A stretch of DNA of 64,000 bases from NCBI GenBank assembly GCA_964583155.1, contig CAZOUY010000005.1, forward strand, positions 1 to 64,000, read 5' to 3'. Both the position numbers and the translations under genes were made by a program. This document shows, piece by piece, positions 53,401 through 61,307 of this stretch (position 1 is its first letter; each line of letters begins with the position of its first letter). Below the pieces are notes generated by a model. The model did no database searches. It saw only the letters and a program-made list of their open reading frames with translations, and had not been told where the DNA came from. Origin of the DNA: CAG-826 sp964583155. Lineage in GTDB: Bacteria > Bacillota_I > Bacilli_A > RFN20 > CAG-826.

Positions 53401-55304
53401 GTGGGGTCATAGATTTATGTATTGAAAGAGCTATTAAGTCTTCTAAGTTTTTTTTGATTATTCTTTCAAAATATTCTCTAAAAAGCAAATGGGTAAAAAA
53501 GGAACTCGAAATAGCGTTACAATGTGTGAAAAACGGGGAATTGACTGAAGAAAATTTGATCATTGTCTATTTGGACAGTGAAGATTTTAACGTCAGTGAA
53601 GAAATTGCAAAAATAAGCGATGAAAATGATCCATTCAAAAAGCTAATTACTTTTGCTTTAGCAGGTAAGTATTCCGATAAAAATGATGATCGAATAGTGA
53701 CTAATGTCTGTGCCCAAATCCAACAAGGAATGGCAAAAACAGCGATACGTAACTATATCTATCAACATACGAAAGAAAATGAATTTAAATACAACGTTCA
53801 AAGTCAGTATAGTGATAATAATATGTCAGGGAATCCCGTCGATGCTTTCATGACATATGAAGATGGATATATTGATCGGAATATTTATGATGAAAAAGAT
53901 AATGGCTTTAGCATTGATGAAGTGATCAATAGTAAAGAAAACCTCATCATAGTGGGTGAAGGAGGAATCGGTAAAAGTCTTTATCTATCCTATTTAATGT
54001 ATAAGCATTTGGCCATTAATAAGTTTTATGTCAGAATCAACTTAATTAACTATGTCGGTTTACTTAAAAGTATTAATTCCATTGATCAATTGTTAAATAC
54101 AGAACTAGAAACCTATCTTAATGGTAAAGTTGGTGTTGCTAAAGATAATTATCTTCCAACAATTAGAGAAAATGGGGCATCAATAACGATTATTATGGAT
54201 GGCTTAGAGGAAATAGATGATGAAAATAATGAAAAGTTATGTAAACTTATTAAAGCATATCGTGCGGCAAATACATGGGATCGATTTATTTTTACATCGC
54301 GAAATGAGAATAGTAGGCCAGTAAATGGAATAAAAGAAATTTTTATTAGCAAAGATATCCGTGTATTACATCTAGAAAGATTAACATACGAAGAGCAAAA
54401 AAGTTTATTTGATAATATTGCCAAAAGAATTATAAAGGATCCAAAGCCAGGTGAGATAGGACCTAATCGAGAAAGACTTAAAATAGATTTTTTTGAAGAA
54501 TTAAAAAAGATAAGTGATGAAATAACAGGTAATCCATTCTTGTTATCAAATCTTATTTTCATTTACCTTTTTAGAAGTGGCGAGGATAAAAATAAAGACC
54601 TACCAAAAACGAGATATGAAATTATTAAACAAATCGTCGATATCTTTATTCATAAGCTTGAAGATAATCGAGGAGTATTATCATTATTCAAATATAAAGA
54701 TTACTTAACACCACAAAGAATGGAGAAGCTACTAGGAAATATAGCTTTACGTAAATTACAGGGCGCACGTCAAAACTTCAAGGAATTGATTTATGAATAC
54801 TTAAGTAAAGAAGAGAGAAGCGCTAAAGAACATAATATAGAAAAAGTAGCTAAAGAAATATATGAATATCTGGCGCGACGAGCGATCATTTATGAAAATA
54901 AGATTTCTCACGATCTTTTCACATCCTTTTTTGCTACTTACTATATTTATTTAAATGTCTATCAGCTAAAAAATAAGCATGATGTTTATTATATAGGCTT
55001 TCAAAAAGAGGGCAAGGAATATTTTAAATATCGGTTAGAGGAGTTTAAGAAACATATTGAACGATGGGCTGATGTTCCGATTGAAATTATTATGCAGCTT
55101 GATTATGAGATAAGAAATTTAAATGATCAGGAGATGGATGATAGCAATATGAGTAAAACAGTTTTCAAAGAAACATTAGAACTAGCAAAAGATGGTTTAC
55201 CGGATTTTGTAAAGATGATGCAGGAATATCTTGATAGACAGGGAACATTCTACTTTGAAACATTTATTAGGCAATTATTATCACTCATGGAAGAGAAGGT
55301 ATAA
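50484..55304 (+). CDS. Sel1-repeat, TIR and NACHT NTPase protein (candidate immune protein)
   Basis: 1606 residues. After an N-terminal helical segment (1-56) come about 23 Sel1-like 36-residue repeats (about 57-905; consensus AQYNLGVCYYNGQGVPQ then SYEEAVKWYRLAADQG). A TIR domain (about 924-1060) begins SYDVFVSWNHNDKDF and contains SKWVKKELEIAL, where Glu1007 matches the catalytic Glu of NAD-cleaving TIRs such as SARM1. A NACHT/STAND NTPase follows: Walker A GEGGIGKS at 1158-1165, Walker B IIMDGLEEID (Asp1239), FIFTSR near 1272, GNPFLLSNL near 1348 and ISHDLFTSFFATYY near 1474. About 120 residues remain, with no sensor repeats. TIR and NACHT proteins act in antiphage defence in other bacteria; a defence role here is inference. 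It is a single-gene unit between rqcH and gmk. Confidence 0.9.
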   Translation: MKYENALLKATAETIDEFYELIAQGYNIFNITLNIDDEEKKKLFERASMRKHPNDDYILGYCYYNGVGIERNYSQAFEHFKISANDGDLRAQNNLGLCYYDGQGVPQSYEEAVKWYRLAADQENANAQYNLGCCYYNGLGVSQSYEEAVKWYRLATNQGLARAQLNLGNCYYNGQGVPQSYEEAVKWCRLAADQGNARAQYTLGVCYYNDRGVPQSYEEAVKWYRLAADQGYADAQYNLGNCYYKGQGVPQSYEEAVKWYRLAANQGDADAQNNLGLCYDNGQGVSQSYEEAVKWYRLAANQGNARAQYNLGNCYYKGQGVSQSYEEAMKWHRLAADQGYADAQYNLGNCYYKGQGVPQSYEEAVKWYRLAADQGLVEAQYNLAFCYKYGQGVPQSYEEAVKWYRLAANQGDADAQNNLGLCYDNGQGVSQSYEEAVKWYRLAANQGNARAQYNLGNCYYKGQGVSQSYEEAMKWYRLAADQGNARAQYNLGVCYDNGQGVPQSYEEAVKWYRLAANQGNARAQYILALCHANDKDMAQSYEEAAKWWTLAANQGNARAQYNLGVYYAKGQGVPQDYKEAVKWYRLAADQGYADAQYNLGVCYAKGQGVLQDYEEASKWWTLAANQGHADAQYDLGVCYAKGLELPQSYEEASKWWKLAANQGLADAQYDLGFCYAKGQGVSQDYEEASKWWKLAANQGNAEAQYNLALCYNKGQGVPQSYEETVKWYRLSAEQGHAGAQNNLGVCYYNGLGLPQSYEEAVKWWTLSANHGLPIAQYNLDVCYENGQGIPQIYEETIQLERNIGKKESQYYDERAKLLKSAADQGYADAQYNLGVCYENGKGVPQSYEEAVKWYRLAADQGHAGAQYNLGVCYENGFGIPQSDDEAVKLYKKAADQGDKEAQLALDKILTELEIEYKFNNVGKSYDVFVSWNHNDKDFKNRLVDGIENKNNINNDGEALYTHYRAWESDRDASGVIDLCIERAIKSSKFFLIILSKYSLKSKWVKKELEIALQCVKNGELTEENLIIVYLDSEDFNVSEEIAKISDENDPFKKLITFALAGKYSDKNDDRIVTNVCAQIQQGMAKTAIRNYIYQHTKENEFKYNVQSQYSDNNMSGNPVDAFMTYEDGYIDRNIYDEKDNGFSIDEVINSKENLIIVGEGGIGKSLYLSYLMYKHLAINKFYVRINLINYVGLLKSINSIDQLLNTELETYLNGKVGVAKDNYLPTIRENGASITIIMDGLEEIDDENNEKLCKLIKAYRAANTWDRFIFTSRNENSRPVNGIKEIFISKDIRVLHLERLTYEEQKSLFDNIAKRIIKDPKPGEIGPNRERLKIDFFEELKKISDEITGNPFLLSNLIFIYLFRSGEDKNKDLPKTRYEIIKQIVDIFIHKLEDNRGVLSLFKYKDYLTPQRMEKLLGNIALRKLQGARQNFKELIYEYLSKEERSAKEHNIEKVAKEIYEYLARRAIIYENKISHDLFTSFFATYYIYLNVYQLKNKHDVYYIGFQKEGKEYFKYRLEEFKKHIERWADVPIEIIMQLDYEIRNLNDQEMDDSNMSKTVFKETLELAKDGLPDFVKMMQEYLDRQGTFYFETFIRQLLSLMEEKV
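50650..53190 (+). repeat. Sel1-repeat array, 108-bp periodicity
   Basis: About 23 in-frame 108-base units coding for Sel1 motifs. Units 6-8 and 11-12 are nearly identical. The stretch 51273-51476 recurs without change at 51705-51908, an offset of 432 bases or exactly four units, which shows a recent in-frame block duplication. Unit 21 (near residue 780) carries an insertion of about 20 residues. Units 14-20 have diverged more (KWW in place of KWYR). Confidence 0.92.
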
Positions 55305-55341
55305 TTTTATAGCGGATAGTTGCGCAAGAAATGGCGATAAT

Positions 55342-55381
55342 CGCGGAATTGCAAATATTTAAAATTTCGCGTTGCTTTTTT
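55342..55381 (+). terminator. Terminator of the Sel1-TIR-NACHT gene
   Basis: CGCGGAATT (55342-55350) pairs with AATTTCGCG (55363-55371) with one G-U, followed by TTGCTTTTTT. Confidence 0.75.
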
Positions 55382-55400
55382 ACCTGTTATTAAATATAAT
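55372..55400 (+). promoter_or_regulatory. Promoter of gmk-priA
   Basis: TTGCTT (55372-55377) and TATAAT (55395-55400) are spaced by 17 bases. The -35 overlaps the upstream terminator's T run. A 12-base palindrome ATATTCGAATAT follows at 55405-55416, around the expected transcription start. Confidence 0.65.
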
Positions 55401-55468
55401 ATGAATATTCGAATATGGCACATTTATTAATTTATTAATAAAAAAGGCATGATTGTAGGTGAATTACA

Positions 55469-56053
55469 ATGCAAAAAGGGCTTCTTATTATCCTAAGCGG
55501 ACCGAGTGGTGTTGGCAAAGGCACAATTAGACGGAAAGTGATGGAAGATTTGTCTCTTAATTTAGTTTATTCAATTTCGATGACTACTCGTAAACCCCGA
55601 AATCAAGAGGTAGAGGGCGAGGATTATTTTTTCGTGTCCGATGAAGAATTTGATCGAAATGTGGAAAACGGTAATTTACTGGAATGGGCGTCCTTTGTCG
55701 GCAATCGCTATGGGACCCCGAAGGATTATGTCGAGAGGTTGCGCGCTGAAGGAAAGAATGTCTTTTTGGAAATTGAGGTCGATGGGGCGCGCCAGGTAAT
55801 GCAAAAGTGCCAAGGATCCGATGTCTTTTCAATCTTCCTGATTCCTCCATCTTTAGAAGCGCTAGAGCAAAGAATTCGCGGTCGGAGAAGTGAAAGTGAA
55901 GAGATTATTCGCGAAAGATTGGAGAAAGCCAAACGGGAAATGGGATTGAAATTCCACTATCATTATGTCGTTTTGAATGACGATGTTGATCGAGCGGCCA
56001 ATGAGATTAAGGGCATTATTCGTTCGAAGATAAACGCAGTTATTCATAAATAA
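55469..56053 (+). CDS. gmk: Guanylate kinase
   Basis: 194 residues. It phosphorylates GMP to GDP. P-loop GPSGVGKG at residues 11-18, the GMP-binding SMTTRKPRNQEVEGEDYFF (in part), RYGTPKDYV and the lid IRGRRSESEEIIRERL (in part) are present. In Bacillota gmk sits at the head of a cluster with priA, rlmN, prkC and rsgA, as here. Genes for RNA polymerase omega and CoaBC, usually between gmk and priA, are absent. Confidence 0.97.
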   Translation: MQKGLLIILSGPSGVGKGTIRRKVMEDLSLNLVYSISMTTRKPRNQEVEGEDYFFVSDEEFDRNVENGNLLEWASFVGNRYGTPKDYVERLRAEGKNVFLEIEVDGARQVMQKCQGSDVFSIFLIPPSLEALEQRIRGRRSESEEIIRERLEKAKREMGLKFHYHYVVLNDDVDRAANEIKGIIRSKINAVIHK

Positions 56054-56078
56054 ATAAGGGACGTAAGGAGGAAAGAGC

Positions 56079-58277
56079 ATGCGAGTTTTAGAGGTATATA
56101 TTGAACATGCTACTATCGATTTAGATCGTCCCTTTTCTTATGTCTATTTAGGTGATAAAAGGGTTGAAAAGGGCTTTCGTGTGATCGTCCCCTTTAACAA
56201 ACAAAAAAGGATAATCGGTTTCGTAAGCAAGGTGATCGAAACTACGAAAAGCAAGGAAGAATACGAACAAGAAAATGGCTTTGCTTTAAAAGAAATAATC
56301 GATGTTTTAGATCATGAAAAGCTTCTTGATGAGGATCTATGGGAATTAGCCCAAAGGATGGCTAAATACTATTTCACCCCGCTTATTAAAGTTTTGCAAA
56401 CGATGCTTCCCCCTTCGATGAAGCCCCAATCAAGCGCTTTAAAAGCTCCGAAAATCGCTTATGAATATTATGTGGAACTGCTTGATAGCAATGAAGAGGG
56501 CTTAACCACCAAGCAAAAAGAGTGGTTACGCTTGATAGCTAATGAGAAAAGAATATTAAAAAAAGATTTTCGGTCACCGACAATTCTTGACAAACTGTGT
56601 GCCTTAAAAAGGGTTAAGATTGTCAAGGAGGAGAAAAGGCGACTTATTCTTCCCAAGTTCGATCCTTTAACGCCTCATGAATTAACGATAGATCAAAAAC
56701 GGGTGATCCAAGAATTCTTGTCTTCTTCCCAAGACGTCTCTTTATTAGAGGGAGTAACTGGATCAGGAAAAACAGAGGTTTATGCCCGTTTGATCGATCA
56801 TTATTTATCAAAAAATCAGAATGTTCTTTTTTTAGTACCAGAAATCGCTTTAACTCCGATGATGGTTGAGTATTTTTCTATGCGCTTTTCGACGAAAACC
56901 GCTATTTTGCATTCGGAGTTAACACCCGCACAGAAATACGATGAATATCGAAAAATCGCTCATGGTGAGGCTCATTTGGTGATTGGAGCAAGGAGCGCCA
57001 TTTTTGCCCCCTTGCACAATATTGGGTTAATAATTTTGGATGAAGAGCATGTTGAATCCTATAAACAGGAGCAAAGCCCGAGCTACCATGCCTTAGAAAT
57101 CGCGAAATGGCGGGGTCAAATGGAAGGGGCGAGAATTCTTTTAGGAAGCGCTACTCCGAGTTTAGAATCGCGAGCCCGTGCCTTAAAGGGAGTCTATCAA
57201 TATCTTCGGTTGCCACGTCGTATCCATAATCAAGAATTGCCGACAACTGAGATTATCGATTTATTGAAGCCTCATCAAGTTGATCGGGATTCGGTCCTTT
57301 TTTCCTTATCCTTGCGTCAGGCTATCACCGATCGCTTGAATAAGCATGAGCAGATCGTTTTGCTTTTAAATCGGAGAGGCTATTCTCCTTATGTCAGCTG
57401 CCGTCGTTGCGGTCATGTTTTTGTGTGCCCCGAATGTCAAATCACGCTTTCGTATCATCGTCAGGATAATATGCTGAAATGCCATCATTGCGACCATGTT
57501 GAAGAGATGCCTAAGGCTTGCCCGAATTGTGGTAGCGTCTATCTTAGCAAGCAGGGCTTTGGCACCGAGAAAATCGAAGAGGAAGTCAAGCGCTTATTCC
57601 CTAAGGCCCGTACTCTACGCTTAGATTCGGATGTTTCGCGTATCAAGGTCAATAGTGAGAAGATACTTGCTAAATTCCGTAATCATGAAGCCGATATTCT
57701 CATCGGCACGCAAATGATCGCGAAAGGTCATGATTTTCCTGATGTAACTTTAGTGGGCATTGTTTTAGCGGACATCGGTTTAACGATGCCATCTTTTCGT
57801 TCGTCCGAAAGAACCTTCCAATTGATTACCCAGGGGGTGGGACGCGCCGGGCGCGGGCAAAAAAGAGGTCACGCCATCATTCAAACCTATATGCCTCAGC
57901 ACTATGCGGTGTATTTAGCGGCCAAGCAGGATTATACCTCCTTTTTTAAGGCGGAGATGAAAACGCGGAAATTGCAGCAATATCCGCCATATACCTTTTT
58001 AATTTCGCTTTGGATTTCCTCCACCAACGAGGAAGGCTTAGTAGTTGTGGCTAATGAGATGAAGGATAAATTGGAAAAGGAATTGGCTAAAGAGGCGACT
58101 TTGATCGGCCCCTCCACGCCATATATCGCCAAAAAGGGCGCTTATTATTATCGGCATATCTTGATCAAGTATCAACGCCCCGAAAAAATCGAGATGGCCT
58201 TGGAGGAATTAAAGAGGCTATTCGAGGGTAAAAGCTCCTATCATTTACGGATTGATCGCGATCCTTATGACTTTTAA
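56079..58277 (+). CDS. priA: Primosomal replication restart helicase PriA
   Basis: 732 residues. An N-terminal DNA-binding domain (about 1-105) is followed by Walker A VTGSGKTEVYARL near 226, the DEEH motif LDEEHVESY near 320, GSATPSLES near 355 and eight Cys of the two zinc fingers (CRRCGHVFVCPEC and CHHCDHVEEMPKACPNC, about 440-480). The helicase C-terminal domain has GTQMIAKGHDFP and QGVGRAGRG. It reloads the replicative helicase at stalled forks. AAGGAGG lies upstream. Confidence 0.97.
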   Translation: MRVLEVYIEHATIDLDRPFSYVYLGDKRVEKGFRVIVPFNKQKRIIGFVSKVIETTKSKEEYEQENGFALKEIIDVLDHEKLLDEDLWELAQRMAKYYFTPLIKVLQTMLPPSMKPQSSALKAPKIAYEYYVELLDSNEEGLTTKQKEWLRLIANEKRILKKDFRSPTILDKLCALKRVKIVKEEKRRLILPKFDPLTPHELTIDQKRVIQEFLSSSQDVSLLEGVTGSGKTEVYARLIDHYLSKNQNVLFLVPEIALTPMMVEYFSMRFSTKTAILHSELTPAQKYDEYRKIAHGEAHLVIGARSAIFAPLHNIGLIILDEEHVESYKQEQSPSYHALEIAKWRGQMEGARILLGSATPSLESRARALKGVYQYLRLPRRIHNQELPTTEIIDLLKPHQVDRDSVLFSLSLRQAITDRLNKHEQIVLLLNRRGYSPYVSCRRCGHVFVCPECQITLSYHRQDNMLKCHHCDHVEEMPKACPNCGSVYLSKQGFGTEKIEEEVKRLFPKARTLRLDSDVSRIKVNSEKILAKFRNHEADILIGTQMIAKGHDFPDVTLVGIVLADIGLTMPSFRSSERTFQLITQGVGRAGRGQKRGHAIIQTYMPQHYAVYLAAKQDYTSFFKAEMKTRKLQQYPPYTFLISLWISSTNEEGLVVVANEMKDKLEKELAKEATLIGPSTPYIAKKGAYYYRHILIKYQRPEKIEMALEELKRLFEGKSSYHLRIDRDPYDF

Positions 58278-58336
58278 CTTTCTTTTTTGTTGATAATTTG
58301 CTATGATATCGCTTGGATAAGAAGGAGAATATCGAT

Positions 58337-58843
58337 ATGATTACCATTACTTTTATTGGATCTGATCGCTATGTTATCGGACAATATTCAAAAGAAGTGA
58401 CTGCTAAATTAGCGAATTTATGGGAGGTTGAGGAGGATGAAATTCTCTTCTTGGCTCCGGAAATTTATGTTTATCATCAAGGCGTCGAGCAAACATCGTA
58501 TCAGGTATTGGTCGAAGTTAATGCTCCGGAGGCCTGCCGAATGGTCGAAAAAGAAGTAGCCGATTATATTTTAAAGACCGCGGAAGCCTTTGTGGTTCAT
58601 CTCGCCGTGCGGTTTAAATATTTTAAAGAGAAGACCTATGCTCATATCCGGGATGATTATCCGCGTTATATCACCGAAGAGAACGAAGTGCTCATTGAAA
58701 AGGAAGAGTATGACGAGGAAACGGAAATATATGAAGGAAATATTTTCGAAAATTTCGAAGAGCGTTTAAAAAAGCGCGCTGAGCAAGAAGAAAGCGAAAG
58801 AGAGCATCATGATGATTGTTGTCATGATCATCATCGTCATTAA
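58337..58843 (+). CDS. Unknown protein with a His/Cys-rich C-terminal tail
   Basis: 168 residues. The N-terminal ~95 residues have the alternating pattern of a small alpha/beta domain, with a VLVEVNAPEACRMVEKEV segment that recalls DUF1904/tautomerase-like proteins; I give this as a guess. An acidic helical stretch follows (about 120-155), and the last 13 residues read EHHDDCCHDHHRH, a likely metal-binding tail. It occupies the place where def and fmt normally lie between priA and rsmB. The start at 58337 follows AAGGAG; an upstream in-frame ATG covers it. A terminator follows. Confidence 0.65.
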   Translation: MITITFIGSDRYVIGQYSKEVTAKLANLWEVEEDEILFLAPEIYVYHQGVEQTSYQVLVEVNAPEACRMVEKEVADYILKTAEAFVVHLAVRFKYFKEKTYAHIRDDYPRYITEENEVLIEKEEYDEETEIYEGNIFENFEERLKKRAEQEESEREHHDDCCHDHHRH

Positions 58844-58859
58844 GAAGCAATTCTTCATC

Positions 58860-58890
58860 AATCAATAGTTTTATCGCTATTGATTTTTTT
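58860..58890 (+). terminator. Terminator downstream of the His-tail protein
   Basis: AATCAATAG and CTATTGATT pair around an eight-base loop and precede TTTTTTT. Confidence 0.85.
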
Positions 58891-58999
58891 ATTTCTCGGT
58901 GATGGAAACGTGATTTAAACCGCTATTTAATAAATTATTTATTAAATAATTTTATTATGACGGACAATTTGCTAAAATAGAATGAAAGAAGGTGACAAA

Positions 59000-60274
59000 A
59001 TGAATGAGATTTTAATCGCTACCAAGATTATCGATAAAATTCAAAATGAAAGCACTCCTAGTAGCGTCTTGATGCGCAACTACTTTTTGTCACACTTTTG
59101 TCCACGCGAAACGCGCAAGACTATTCAGACCTTGGTGATGAAGACCTTCGCAAATTGGTATGTCTTCAATGCCATTGTTAAGGATAGCTTTCCTAAGATT
59201 AGGGAAGAAGAAATTCTCGTCCTTTGCGTCGGTTTAGCCAACACCGTTTTCGTCCATGCCTTTAGCGCTGATGATACTATTGAAAAGGTCATCGATGCGC
59301 TTGCGGTCGATCATCAGCTTTCGCTTAGTATGATTGAGACGATTTTTCATCATGAATATCAAAAGCAAAATTTGGTTCCAAGCTATGTCGATCACCAGTC
59401 GAATGAATACTACCATCTCCGCTATAATATTCCTTTATGGCTCGTCGAGATGTGGAATCGTCATTATGGAAAGACGGTTTCTTATCGGATGATTGCCTCG
59501 TTAAAACAAAAACCTCTTCGTTCTTTTCGCGTGAATGAGAAAATCATTAAAAGACGCGAGCTTTTGGAAAAATATCCCGCTGAATTAGTGTCCGGTATCA
59601 GTGAAACCACCGTTCATTATCGAGGCAATAGGCCTACCTCCAAGCTCGATTTCTATCGCAGGGGAGAAGGAATAATGATTGCTGAAGGCTCCAATCATGC
59701 AATTAATAAAATTCCTTTGCATTCTCTTGATAATGTCTTAGTGGTGGCGGAGCAGCATTCATCCTTACCTTTGGCGCTTTTAGGTCGCTTTAAAGGGACA
59801 GAGCAAATGCTCTATGCCCTATTGAATAATAGCGAAACGTTAAAGGCGAAAAAGGATATTGAAAAATATCACTTTTCCAACGTTGAGGTGATTGAATCGT
59901 CATTATCATTGCTTTTAACCTACATTTCTTATCCTCAAGATATCGTCATGGTGGTGCCACCATCAAGCCGATTTCAATATATCAAAACGGAATATGACTT
60001 TTTTGTTCATTTTAAACGCGATGATCTCGATCGCATCATCAATATGCAATATTCCTATCTCGAGGAATGCGCTTCTTTCGTAAAGGAGAGTGGCCATTTA
60101 ATTTATCTTGTCGAGACCGCGAACAACAAAGAAGGGAGTTTGCAGATTCGTCGCTTTTTGCAAAATCATGATGATTTCTCATTAGTCGAGGAACGGCAGA
60201 TGCTACCGCTTGATCGTCGGCAAACGATGTGCTACTTTGCATTTTTAAAAAAGGAGGCCTCTCATCATGATTAA
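59000..60274 (+). CDS. RsmB-like protein without catalytic cysteines
   Basis: 424 residues. The N-terminal ~140 residues are NusB-like. PLWLVEMWNRHYG (about 145-157) and RSFRVN (174-179) are the well-preserved linker motifs of 16S rRNA m5C967 methyltransferase RsmB, and the gene sits exactly where rsmB sits in this cluster. The catalytic core is eroded: the SAM-binding 'DxCAAPGGKT' region reads DNVLVVAEQHSSLPLAL (from 244), the 'DAPCSG' motif reads VVPPSS (about 318-323) and the second cysteine motif reads LIYLVET (about 367-373). Both catalytic Cys are absent. I infer a pseudo-enzyme, perhaps an RNA-binding assembly factor. The frame is intact. The start at 59000 follows GAAGGTGA. Confidence 0.78.
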   Translation: MNEILIATKIIDKIQNESTPSSVLMRNYFLSHFCPRETRKTIQTLVMKTFANWYVFNAIVKDSFPKIREEEILVLCVGLANTVFVHAFSADDTIEKVIDALAVDHQLSLSMIETIFHHEYQKQNLVPSYVDHQSNEYYHLRYNIPLWLVEMWNRHYGKTVSYRMIASLKQKPLRSFRVNEKIIKRRELLEKYPAELVSGISETTVHYRGNRPTSKLDFYRRGEGIMIAEGSNHAINKIPLHSLDNVLVVAEQHSSLPLALLGRFKGTEQMLYALLNNSETLKAKKDIEKYHFSNVEVIESSLSLLLTYISYPQDIVMVVPPSSRFQYIKTEYDFFVHFKRDDLDRIINMQYSYLEECASFVKESGHLIYLVETANNKEGSLQIRRFLQNHDDFSLVEERQMLPLDRRQTMCYFAFLKKEASHHD

Positions 60275-61307
60275 CCTTTATGGTTTGGAAATCAAAAAAT
60301 TGGAGGCTCTCATGCTCAATGAAGGGCAGACCAAATATCGTGCCACGCAGCTTTATACATGGATTTACGGGAAAAAAGCGACCTCTTTCGATGAAATGAG
60401 CGATGTTTCCTTACGATTTCGCGAAGTCTTAAAAGAAAAGTATTGCTTAGATAAGCCTTCGATTTATATCCGTCAGGATGCCGCGGATGGCACTGTTAAA
60501 TTACTGCTTAATTTAAAGGACAATGCGAAGATTGAAACGGTTTTAATGCGCTACAGCTATGGCAATGTTTTGTGCGTGACCTCGCAGGTCGGCTGTAATA
60601 TGGGGTGTAGCTTCTGTGCTTCCGGTTTATTAAAAAAGCAACGTGATTTGCTTCCCGAAGAGATGGTGGGGCAGGTTTTGGTCATGAATGATCTGCTTTA
60701 TCAAGAGGGGGATCATCGTGGCATCACGCACGTTGTGGTTATGGGAACCGGGGAACCCTTTGATAATTATGATAATGTCCTAGATTTTGTTCGCATCATC
60801 AATCATCCGAAGGCCCTAGCGATCGGAGCTCGGCATATCACTGTTTCCACCTGTGGAATCCCTGAAAAAATCATTCGATACGCTCATGAAGGCTTGCAGA
60901 TTAATTTGGCTATTTCTCTGCATGCTCCCAATAATGAAGTTCGTTCGAAAATCATGAAGATCAATCGCGCGTATCCCTTAGAAGAATTGATTCCAGCGGT
61001 TAGTGAATATAATAAAATAGCTTCGCGCCGCGTGACCTTTGAATATATCCTTTTAGCGGGAATAAATGATTCATTGGATGATGCGGATCAGTTAGCAAAA
61101 TTAATTCGACCAACTTTTGCCTATGTTAATTTGATTCCCTATAATCCTGTTATGGAAAATGGCTATCGACGCTCTAGTGATGCACAAGTCCATGCATTTT
61201 TAGATCGATTAACAAAAAGAGGCGTTACGGCAACGGTCAGAAAGGAATTTGGTACGGATATAGATGCCGCGTGTGGACAACTCCGGGCCAAGCATGAAAA
61301 AAGATGA
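60267..61307 (+). CDS. rlmN: Dual-specificity RNA (adenine-C2) methyltransferase RlmN
   Basis: 346 residues, radical SAM. It methylates A2503 of 23S rRNA and A37 of tRNAs. The cluster motif CNMGCSFC is near residue 110; the conserved Cys of DIDAACGQL near the C-terminus (about 338) is the methyl-carrying residue in the family. GTGEPFDNYDNV near 158 is present. It overlaps the RsmB-like gene by eight bases and stp by four, so the cluster is tightly coupled. Confidence 0.97.
   Translation: MINLYGLEIKKLEALMLNEGQTKYRATQLYTWIYGKKATSFDEMSDVSLRFREVLKEKYCLDKPSIYIRQDAADGTVKLLLNLKDNAKIETVLMRYSYGNVLCVTSQVGCNMGCSFCASGLLKKQRDLLPEEMVGQVLVMNDLLYQEGDHRGITHVVVMGTGEPFDNYDNVLDFVRIINHPKALAIGARHITVSTCGIPEKIIRYAHEGLQINLAISLHAPNNEVRSKIMKINRAYPLEELIPAVSEYNKIASRRVTFEYILLAGINDSLDDADQLAKLIRPTFAYVNLIPYNPVMENGYRRSSDAQVHAFLDRLTKRGVTATVRKEFGTDIDAACGQLRAKHEKR

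Noticed and set aside
59000..60274. Calling the RsmB-like gene a pseudogene
   Set aside because: The frame is open over its whole length, has a good ribosome binding site and overlaps rlmN, which argues for a maintained protein with a changed role.
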